34,161 bases of DNA from a virus. The DNA lies in IMG/VR virus record IMGVR_UViG_3300049003_000004, positions 1 through 34,161 of that record; one strand, written 5' to 3'. A program made the translations under genes and the position numbers. Positions 1-6,131 of the stretch are shown here, one piece after another. The notes under the pieces are model-generated. The model saw nothing but the letters and a program-made list of their open reading frames with translations. It made no database searches and had not been told where the DNA came from. The stretch's first letter is position 1. Each line of letters opens with the position of its first letter.

Positions 1-27
1 ATTGCGCGAGTTCAACACGAATAGGCG

Positions 28-44
28 TTTTGTATATATAGGAT
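28..44 (+). promoter_or_regulatory. A+T-rich promoter-like motif, copy 1
   Basis: TTTTGTATATATAGGAT stands out in G+C-rich DNA and lies 47 bases before the ATG of the first plus-strand gene. Near-identical 17-mers occur at 26279-26295, ahead of the plus-strand lipoprotein, and at 34046-34062. The TATATA core could serve as a -10 box; TTCAAC at 11-16 is a weak -35 candidate. A promoter role is inferred from recurrence and position only. Confidence 0.45.
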
Positions 45-91
45 GGCGGGCAATAAAAGCCGCGCCCATCGCATACATGAGGGAAAACGAC

Positions 92-1102
92 ATGACGACG
101 TTGAAGGACAAGAAAAGCGCCAAGAAGGCATTGAAGGCCAAGAAGCTGGCGCAGAGGGGGACAGCTCCCGCAGTCGAAGACGTTGAGCCGGCCGTTTGGG
201 CACGCGAGCCCGGCAAGCGCGGACCTATGTCACGCGACGAGAGACAGCAGAAAGCCGCATTCGAGGCGGCGCACGCTGGCGGCAATCCGGTTGCGGACCT
301 GCTGGCGGAACGTGAGGCGACGATCGGTCGGAACGGCAAGGGCAAGAACGGCAAGGGTGCAGTAGCCGGGCCGTCAATGCGCAACACCGACAATTTCGGC
401 AGGATACCCGCCTCGCCGATCCCGATCGAAACGCTCGACAGCACCATGGAGCAAGGCACGGTTGGCGTGTTGAGCGGCAAGGTGACGCGCGTCGTCATTC
501 AACCGCCGCAGTTCGATCGCGGCATCGTCTACATCAGAGGCTCTACGCCTTACGTGCAACACAAATTCAGCCAGAAAGCCGTCAACATGATGGTGGAGCG
601 GCAGAAGGCGGGTTCGCAGGGCGAAAAGTCACGCCGCCGTCGCGAGCCGAAGGACTTCGAAGAAATCTACCGTCTGGCGCAGCATATCGCGCGTGACGGA
701 TGGCACGGCATTCCGGCGCCGGCTTTCCGCAACGCGATGATTGACGCGTGCCGCCTTGCCGGCTTCACGATGACACGCGCCAAGCTGTCGTTGTTCATCG
801 TGCCGGACGGACTCGATCAGGATGGGCAGCCGCTCGTCAAGATCAACGGCACGCCACGGCTGCACGAGGCGCCAGCCCGCAACGCATCAGGCGTTGCCGA
901 TATCCGCCACCGGCCTATGTGGGAAAAGTGGAACGCCGCCGTGACCGTCCGCTGGGACGCGCGGCAGTTCTCGGCAACCGACGTGGTCAACCTGATGGCG
1001 ATTGCCGGTATGCAGGTCGGCGTCGGCGAGGGGCGGCCCTCCTCGCCGAACTCCAACGGTCTGGACTGGGGCTTGTGGGACGTAGTCAACAGCAATGCTT
1101 AG
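92..1102 (+). CDS. Hypothetical phage protein with basic N-terminus
   Basis: 336 residues if translation starts at the ATG at 92, which has GAGGG about 8 bases upstream. An in-frame TTG at position 2 and an ATG at 77 are alternatives with poorer signals. The first 30 residues are lysine-rich (KKSAKKALKAKK) and look disordered or nucleic-acid-binding. The globular part begins near residue 125. It contains a 'GSTPYVQHKFSQKA' stretch and ends with a glycine-rich 'GVGEGRPSSPNSNGLDWG' segment. That architecture is faintly like RAMP/Cas7-type folds, but I do not recognise the family and assign no function. The gene is the first of three overlapping plus-strand genes, pointing away from the minus-strand tail operon, and follows a TATATA promoter-like motif. 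The start of this operon may lie left of the window. Confidence 0.8.
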   Translation: MTTLKDKKSAKKALKAKKLAQRGTAPAVEDVEPAVWAREPGKRGPMSRDERQQKAAFEAAHAGGNPVADLLAEREATIGRNGKGKNGKGAVAGPSMRNTDNFGRIPASPIPIETLDSTMEQGTVGVLSGKVTRVVIQPPQFDRGIVYIRGSTPYVQHKFSQKAVNMMVERQKAGSQGEKSRRRREPKDFEEIYRLAQHIARDGWHGIPAPAFRNAMIDACRLAGFTMTRAKLSLFIVPDGLDQDGQPLVKINGTPRLHEAPARNASGVADIRHRPMWEKWNAAVTVRWDARQFSATDVVNLMAIAGMQVGVGEGRPSSPNSNGLDWGLWDVVNSNA

Positions 1103-1343
1103 CCGGTTGAAAAACATAACCCGTGAAGGGCAGCGCCTCGCACAAGAGGCGCTGAAGGAGAAAGCATTGCAGGAAACGCCGCCTCGGAGGAAGCGGCGTA
1201 TTGGCACATGGGCACGGCGCGAGCGCAAGTTCACGCAACACATGCTCGCACTCAACAAGTATGAGCTGGCAATGGAAAAAGGCGATCTGGCGAACGCTAT
1301 CGGCTGGGCCGCGCGTTCAACCAGGAGGCCGAACAATGCTTGA
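1095..1343 (+). CDS. Small basic hypothetical protein
   Basis: 82 residues. The ATG lies 8 bases inside the end of the previous gene, and the stop overlaps the ATG of the next, so all three appear translationally coupled. The product is strongly basic (PPRRKRRIGTWARRERK around residues 29-45) and mostly helical in character, with no membrane segment or recognisable domain. The coupling, the basic charge and the company of another arginine-rich small protein suggest a nucleic-acid-associated or accessory role, but this is inference. I do not recognise the family. Confidence 0.65.
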   Translation: MLSRLKNITREGQRLAQEALKEKALQETPPRRKRRIGTWARRERKFTQHMLALNKYELAMEKGDLANAIGWAARSTRRPNNA

Positions 1344-1857
1344 ATCCACGGCGCGCATCCAGCAGGAACTGGAGGCGCTGCGCCGGCTCGATCCCGATGG
1401 CAATCTCTACGTCAAGGTGGTGCACGACTGGGCTGCTACGCATCCCAGCTCGGCACTGCATGAAGAACTCGAATGGGAAGACGCCAAGGCAGGATACCGC
1501 TATCGGCTCGACCAGATACGCCGCCTGATTGCCATTCATGTTGTTGACGATACCGGGCAGCGCACCATGATCTCGTTGAGTATCGATCGTCACGCGGGCG
1601 GCGGTTATCGTCCGCTTGATCGCATTCTGCCCGATCGTGACTTGCGGCGCGTCATGTTGAAGGACGCGCTAGATGACTTCAACCGCTTCCATATCAAGTA
1701 TCAGCGGTTGACCGAAATGTCGCGCCTGTTCGATGAAGGCCAGCGGATTGCCGAACTGGAGCGGCGCCGGCAGGATCAGCTGGAAGGTGGCACGGTGAAG
1801 TCGCCAGCACGCAAAGGCCCCGACCGCAAGGCAGGGCGAAAGCGCCGCAGACAGTAG
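1336..1857 (+). CDS. Hypothetical phage protein, helical with basic tail
   Basis: 173 residues from the ATG at 1336, chosen because AGGAGG lies 8 bases upstream (CCAGGAGGCCGAACA) and the ATG overlaps the preceding stop. The middle holds a 'HPSSALHEELEWEDAKAGYRYRLDQIRRLI' type pattern, that is a tryptophan-containing helix followed by an R..Q.RRLI helix (shown here in part). I associate this with unannotated alphaproteobacterial phage proteins. It is followed by a β-rich part and a highly basic C-terminus (KSPARKGPDRKAGRKRRRQ). The tail suggests nucleic-acid binding. It is the last gene of the plus-strand module and is followed after 25 bases by a hairpin terminator. Function unknown. Confidence 0.75.
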   Translation: MLESTARIQQELEALRRLDPDGNLYVKVVHDWAATHPSSALHEELEWEDAKAGYRYRLDQIRRLIAIHVVDDTGQRTMISLSIDRHAGGGYRPLDRILPDRDLRRVMLKDALDDFNRFHIKYQRLTEMSRLFDEGQRIAELERRRQDQLEGGTVKSPARKGPDRKAGRKRRRQ

Positions 1858-1880
1858 CAGTCATAATATCTAACACTAAC

Positions 1881-1900
1881 GGGGCGGCTTCGGCCGCCTC
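1881..1900 (+). terminator. GC-rich TTCG-loop hairpin terminator
   Basis: GGCGGC-TTCG-GCCGCC forms a perfect 6-bp stem with a UUCG tetraloop, extendable to 8 bp through a G-U and a G-C pair. It starts 23 bases after the last plus-strand stop codon. The following bases (GCCTTGTGT) are only a weak U-tract, so termination may be partial. Its position at the end of the plus-strand module supports the call. Confidence 0.7.
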
Positions 1901-1916
1901 GCCTTGTGTACAGGGC

Positions 1917-2919
1917 AGGGTTAGCGTTGGCTGGGCAATTCGAGGGATGGCAACGCAGGCTTGGCGGGTTGCGACGTGGCTTGGCAAGGCATCGCGTCGC
2001 AGGCTCGGCAAGGTGCGGCTAGACGCGTAACGCCGTGGCAAGGCGTCGCAGGCATGGTTCGACAAGGCTCGGCAAGGCGACGCCCGGATGGCGGGGCAGG
2101 CGCGGCCCGCTATGGTTAGGCGGGACTAGACCGGTCATGGCATGGCAGGCTCGGCTACGCCGCGCTGGGCACGTCACGACGGGGCAGGCAAGGCACGTCC
2201 TGGCAGGACGAGACTGGGCGAGGCAGGGCGCGGCCGGCTCGGGGCGACACCGATAGGCAAGGGCAGTCCGGGCGGCGCGTGGCAGGCTTGGACACGCTGG
2301 GTTCGCCTGATCTCGGGGGGCTGGTTGTGGCAACGCAGGCTAGGCGAGGCGACATCCGTCGAGGCGAGGCTAGGCGCCGCATCGCAGGCTTGTCTCGGCT
2401 TGGCTCGGTAGGACGCGTTGAGGCGGCGCAGGCAGGGTACGTGGTGACGTGGCACGAGAGCGCAGGGCACGTTCCGGCATCGCAGGCATGGGTCTGCAGG
2501 GCATGGTATCGTTCGGCAGGCCGAGGCAGGGCAGACGCGGCTTGGCACGGCGAGGTATCGATTGGCAGGTCAACGCAGACTCGGCTCGGCTAGGCTTGGA
2601 AAGACGTGTCAAGGCACGGCTTGACGTGGCTGGCTAGGCTCGGCTCGGGATGGCATAGATCGTCAGGGCATGGCATGGCAGGCTCGACAGGGCAGAGCGC
2701 GGCTAGGTCCGTCACGGCAAGACAGCGCAGGCAAGGCTACGCTCGCAACGGCAAGGCATGTCATGGCGGGGCAGACGCGGCATCGCAACGCTCGGAAGGT
2801 CCCGGCTTGACCCGGCAGGCCCGGCACGGCACGGCAACGCAAGACGTGGATTGTCAGGGCTTGGCAGGCATCGCCCGACACGGTTAGGCGCGGCAGGGTG
2901 CGACCCGTCAGCGCAGGCA
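1917..2919. repeat. Degenerate 5-bp periodic repeat region, gene-free
   Basis: About 1 kb between the convergent ends of the plus module and the minus operon. It reads as imperfect pentamers of the kind GGCAN or GCNNG with slips of phase, for example cggca-cggca-cggca-acgca near 2824-2843 and ggcat-ggcat-ggcag near 2668-2682. The octamer GGCAAGGC occurs six times here and once more at the right end of the window. Open reading frames exist on both strands, but they are monotonous products of the repeat, rich in Gly/Ala/Arg or Pro/Cys/Arg, lack ribosome binding sites and resemble no protein family. I regard the whole stretch as non-coding. Confidence 0.75.
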
Positions 2920-3375
2920 TCACCACAACGCGACGACCAACGTCGCCGTTGTCGCCGCACGGACACGCGAGACTTGCAGTGGCAGCAATGTTCCTGCTGC
3001 CACTGCGGTCAGCGTGACTGTCTGTCCGCCAAGAGTGTCAACCGTCACGTTACCGGCACCGCCGATCCACAACGCACGCGTGGTTGCCGGCAGTGAGCCG
3101 ACATCGGCCGGCGTCACCGGCAGTGCGTTTGCGTACGGTCCTGTTGCGCCGACTGCGGCACCGGTTGCCGGATCGACAAGAAAGACAGGCGCAGCGTCAT
3201 CCGCCTGCGGCGGAATCGGATAGTTTGGCGGGCTCGCCAGATGCAGCGCATTGACAGCGTTGACAAATACGCTGGCATTGCCCGACAGGACCGCCGTCGC
3301 TGTTTCCTTTGCCGCAGCGATTGCCGTCAGCCTGCCGACACCTGATATGCCGGCTGTTGCGTTGAGAATTGCCAT
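2920..3375 (-). CDS. Spike base protein, RCAP_Rcc01079-like
   Basis: 151 residues. The C-terminal half, about residues 78-151 ('GPYANALPVTPADVGSLP..TRALWIGGAGNVTVDTLGG' and the ending 'LPLQVSRVRAATTATLVVALW'), matches the pattern I know from the small β-structured spike base proteins (RCAP_Rcc01079 family) of Rhodobacter gene-transfer agents and related phages. There they anchor receptor-binding spikes or capsid fibres. The N-terminal half is a separate alanine-rich part. AGAGG precedes the ATG at 3375. It is the last gene of the minus operon, 2 bases after the peptidase-like gene, and runs directly into the pentamer-repeat spacer. Confidence 0.7.
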   Translation of the reverse strand: MAILNATAGISGVGRLTAIAAAKETATAVLSGNASVFVNAVNALHLASPPNYPIPPQADDAAPVFLVDPATGAAVGATGPYANALPVTPADVGSLPATTRALWIGGAGNVTVDTLGGQTVTLTAVAAGTLLPLQVSRVRAATTATLVVALW

Positions 3376-3377
3376 GG

Positions 3378-4148
3378 TCAGCCTCTGTTGATCAGCTTGA
3401 GGTCATTCGTCAGTTGCGTGTAGCTCAGACCAGCTGCATTGACGCCGCGCTTGTTCATCTCGCGGTTGTCCACGATCACCACGCATTCGTCAACGCAATT
3501 GAGCAGGAACTCCTCGGTAGCACGGAACCGCTGCCCCCACGAGATCAGGTCGTAGAGCCGGCTCGATCCGTTTTGCTGGTAGCCAGGCACCCAGATTTCG
3601 TGACCGCCAGCAATCGGGCCGCCGAACTCCGACCAGACATAAGGGATTTGAATACCGGACACAATCGCTTCCGGCAGCTGTATGCCGAGCAGCAGACCGC
3701 CGAATATCCAGATGCCTTGGCGCCATTCCGTCACGTTCTTCTGCTTGATCTGCATGAATGCGTCGAGCCGCGTCGTCCGTCCGCCGCAAGGAACGTCGTT
3801 GAGATGCCACCAGGGCAGCATACCTTCTGGTCCTAGAACGTAGCTCCCCTGATCGGTTGATGGATCGTCCGGTCGCCACCCGGTCGCCTCGTACCACTTC
3901 AACGCGTCCGCAGTAGTCGGTATCGACCGATCACCAGCGTAAGTGGACATCTGCAGCATCGCGTGCAGGCCAGCGGCCTCGACACAATCGCCGACCGTGT
4001 CATTGCCGAGCATGCCCCACTCGCCGACAGCCGCATACCAGTTCACGTTGGCGGGCGGAAACGGCAGCTTGCCTTGCGTCGCTACTGACATACGCGGAAT
4101 GCGCGGATCGTCAACAGCGGCGCGTTTACCTAACTTCATCGCTGGCAT
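3378..4148 (-). CDS. Papain-like cysteine peptidase-like protein
   Basis: 256 residues. Three motifs appear in the order of a C1/C39-type fold. 'GNDTVGDCVEAAG' holds a candidate nucleophile Cys55. 'GGHEIWVPGY' holds His183. 'ISWGQRF' at about residues 202-208 stands where papains have NSWG, with isoleucine in place of the catalytic asparagine. The protein could be an active peptidase or amidase, or a degenerate binding version. Start at 4148 is supported by GAGG seven bases upstream; an ATG three codons later is possible. The start overlaps the preceding lipoprotein gene by 23 bases. Sitting downstream of endolysin and holin, it may serve lysis or cell entry, or be a virion peptidase. No signal peptide is seen. 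Confidence 0.6.
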   Translation of the reverse strand: MPAMKLGKRAAVDDPRIPRMSVATQGKLPFPPANVNWYAAVGEWGMLGNDTVGDCVEAAGLHAMLQMSTYAGDRSIPTTADALKWYEATGWRPDDPSTDQGSYVLGPEGMLPWWHLNDVPCGGRTTRLDAFMQIKQKNVTEWRQGIWIFGGLLLGIQLPEAIVSGIQIPYVWSEFGGPIAGGHEIWVPGYQQNGSSRLYDLISWGQRFRATEEFLLNCVDECVVIVDNREMNKRGVNAAGLSYTQLTNDLKLINRG

Positions 4149-4641
4149 TGTGTGACCTCGTGGCTAGTTGTTTCAGAGTCGCCCGCGCCTGATCAGGCGT
4201 CACCGATGGCGAGGTGAAGCGGGCAAGCGCCCGGTTCGGCGCCTGCGGCTGCGGCACGTTGAATGCGGCGTACACCAGCGGCACCAGCGCCTGCGCCATC
4301 TGCAGCGCCAGCACCACCGGAGCAGGCACGGGGAAGAACGCCAGGATGCCCGCGAGCCGTCCCAGCGTCCCTTGGACCTGTCGGACGATCGGCGCCGCCT
4401 CGGCAGCTGTGGTGGCTTCCCTGAGCCGCACCGCGAGCGTGTGGAGGTCGGCAATCCAGCCTGCAGCGCGTGTTAGATCGTCTGTGCTCAGACCGGCTAT
4501 GCCGACAATGTTCGGCAGCACCCCGAGAAAGCCGTCCGCGATCAGCGCCACGTCCTCGACGGCCTGACTGATCGTCAGGTTGCCCGCGCATGTTGTCAGC
4601 GCGATACTGACCGGCAATGAAAGGATGTTGCGGCGTTTCAT
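4126..4641 (-). CDS. Putative membrane protein or lipoprotein of the lysis cassette
   Basis: 171 residues. It has a short N-terminal signal-like segment (MKRRN, then a hydrophobic run ending at Cys18 in 'ALTTCAGN'), which would be an imperfect lipobox because position -1 is threonine. A second hydrophobic segment at about residues 98-128 ('FFPVPAPVVLALQMAQALVPLVY') could span the membrane. The start forms an ATGA overlap with the stop of the holin gene, so it is probably co-translated. Position next to holin and endolysin suggests a spanin-like or other lysis accessory role, but no family is recognised and the sequence does not show it. Confidence 0.6.
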   Translation of the reverse strand: MKRRNILSLPVSIALTTCAGNLTISQAVEDVALIADGFLGVLPNIVGIAGLSTDDLTRAAGWIADLHTLAVRLREATTAAEAAPIVRQVQGTLGRLAGILAFFPVPAPVVLALQMAQALVPLVYAAFNVPQPQAPNRALARFTSPSVTPDQARATLKQLATRSHNASDEVR

Positions 4642-5093
4642 GGATACGCCTGAATGTTGGGGGCGGCGGCAGCTAGACGCATGGCGCCTTGCGCGCTTGG
4701 CGCGGGCGCAGGCACGGTCGGCGACAGATGCCCAAGGCGTTGCGCTTCATCGAGGATGACTGCAGCCACTTTATCCGGCGTGTAGCCGAGCCTTGCCACG
4801 AAGCCAGGATAGCCGCTGATGATCCTGTTGGCGAACAGCGCCAGCTCCGGGTTGCCAACGTCAACATCATGGACGGATTCTCCTGCTTTCTGTACTTTGG
4901 TCAGAAACGCTGCCCCGAGGCGTTGCGCTGACTCGGTGATCACTTGATTCATCTGCGCGTCTTCAAGAATTTTCCAATGCTTGCGCGAGCGCAGCCATGC
5001 CAGGAGCAGCGCGGCTGACGGCGCGATCATCGCCGCTGCGACAGCGATCAGCGCATTGATGATCGGCGTGAGATCGATGGTATTAGGATTCAC
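4638..5093 (-). CDS. Holin, LLH (superfamily 6) type
   Basis: 151 residues with one N-terminal hydrophobic segment (about residues 9-34, 'IINALIAVAAAMIAPSAALLLAWL'-like), followed by a charged cytoplasmic part with 'AQRLGAAFLTKVQKAGES' and 'ALFANRIISGYPGFVARLGYTPDKV'. This single-span N-terminus plus helical C-terminal arrangement resembles holins of the LLH group. The start is GTG at 5093 with only a weak AGGG upstream. An HNH gene on the other strand separates it from the endolysin, which is unusual for a lysis pair, and may mean that its transcript must cross the HNH gene antisense. Proline/alanine-rich C-terminus. Confidence 0.7.
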   Translation of the reverse strand: MNPNTIDLTPIINALIAVAAAMIAPSAALLLAWLRSRKHWKILEDAQMNQVITESAQRLGAAFLTKVQKAGESVHDVDVGNPELALFANRIISGYPGFVARLGYTPDKVAAVILDEAQRLGHLSPTVPAPAPSAQGAMRLAAAAPNIQAYP

Positions 5094-5129
5094 GCGTGGT
5101 ATACCCTATTCAGAGAACGGAGGGAAGCC

Positions 5130-5645
5130 ATGATACGACGCGCATTGCCGGAGCAGTGGCGATCAATTCCGGGATTTCCCGGTTACGAAGCAAGCAGCTA
5201 TGGTCGGATCAGGAGTCCTTATCACTCAGCACCCTTGGCGCCAGTTATTCCGCAGAATAACGGCTACCTCTTCACGAACATCATCGACGTAAACGGCAGA
5301 AAACAGCACGTTGGCATCCATGTGCTCGTATGCACAGCATTCCATGGTCCGCGACCATCGACCAAACATGAAGTGGCACACTGGGATTCCGACAGAATGA
5401 ACAATAGAGCGTCGAACGTCAGATGGGCAACTAGACGCCAAAATAACCTAGACAAGCAACGGCACGGTAAACAGGCATACGGAACCGAGATACGCCAATC
5501 CAAGTTGAGCGAAGCTGATGTCCTAGAAATCCGCGCACTTCTACAGGCAGGACAGTTATCTTTTGCCAAGATTGCCGGCTCATACAATATCTGCGTCGCA
5601 ACCGTTCATGCAATCAAACACCGCAAAACATGGCAATGGCTCTAG
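5130..5645 (+). CDS. HNH homing-type endonuclease with NUMOD4 domain
   Basis: 171 residues. N-terminal NUMOD4-like motif (W10, 'IPGFPGYEASSYGRIRS' to residue 29); HNH region at residues 61-108 with 'HVLVCTAFHGPRP', His84 and Asp86 in 'VAHWDSD' and the Asn-rich 'MNNRASNVRWATRRQNN'; then a C-terminal helix-turn-helix-like part ('LSEADVLEIRALL...SFAKIAGSYNICVATVHAI'). Such free-standing genes cut DNA and spread as selfish elements. GGAGGG precedes the ATG. The gene is visibly A+T-richer than its neighbours and opposes the operon. It sits between holin and endolysin, and its TAG stop shares the tetranucleotide CTAG with the stop of the endolysin gene. It looks like an insertion. Confidence 0.9.
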   Translation: MIRRALPEQWRSIPGFPGYEASSYGRIRSPYHSAPLAPVIPQNNGYLFTNIIDVNGRKQHVGIHVLVCTAFHGPRPSTKHEVAHWDSDRMNNRASNVRWATRRQNNLDKQRHGKQAYGTEIRQSKLSEADVLEIRALLQAGQLSFAKIAGSYNICVATVHAIKHRKTWQWL

Positions 5646-6130
5646 GCAACCGCAACATAAGGGTTGTAGTCCACACCTGGGAAAAATTCGCCAGCAAATA
5701 CGCGGTTCTCGTCCGCGAGCGTGACACGCTGCACATGATCAGCATCGATGAAGCTATGCCGCATGTTCGGCTGACCCCAGTCACCGCCCCACAACATGCC
5801 ATGCTTGCGCGCGAGCTGACCGAGGAAGTCAAACGAGCCTTTCCAGCTCGGCTCATTGCCGACATTCTTCACGAGATCGGCGGCCAGACCGAAGTGGTGA
5901 CAACCGACAACGCGCAGCTGCGTGGCGCCTTGCTGGTACAGCAATTCCTGACGTTGTTGACTACGATACGTCTCAAACACAAGCAGCGGCTGGCCTATGC
6001 TCGCCGCTTCTTTCAAGATCGCCTCGACAGCTGCGCGCGTACCCGGCTCCAGCATGCCAAGATCGTAAACGCGCGATGGCGAGTTATAGTAGTAGGACTG
6101 TTGAATATGGTCGCTGTAAAAGGTGCCCAT
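5642..6130 (-). CDS. Endolysin, M15-type peptidoglycan peptidase
   Basis: 162 residues. Zn-peptidase motifs of the M15 (VanY/endolysin) type: 'SQQRQELLYQQG' at about 57-68, then HxxGxAxD as His78-x-x-Gly81-x-Ala83-x-Asp85, 'WGGDW' at 114-118 and 'DADHVQRV' with His132 as the likely third zinc ligand. The enzyme would cleave peptide cross-bridges of peptidoglycan after holin release. No signal peptide, consistent with a holin-dependent endolysin. Strong AAGGAGG precedes the ATG at 6130, inside the 3' end of the giant fibre gene. Downstream it converges with the HNH gene. Confidence 0.88.
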   Translation of the reverse strand: MGTFYSDHIQQSYYYNSPSRVYDLGMLEPGTRAAVEAILKEAASIGQPLLVFETYRSQQRQELLYQQGATQLRVVGCHHFGLAADLVKNVGNEPSWKGSFDFLGQLARKHGMLWGGDWGQPNMRHSFIDADHVQRVTLADENRVFAGEFFPGVDYNPYVAVA

Positions 6131-6131
6131 G

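Noticed and set aside
2035-2966. Many open reading frames of 60-125 residues on both strands of the pentamer region
   Set aside because: They are low-complexity readouts of the repeat, overlap each other in several frames, lack ribosome binding sites and resemble nothing.
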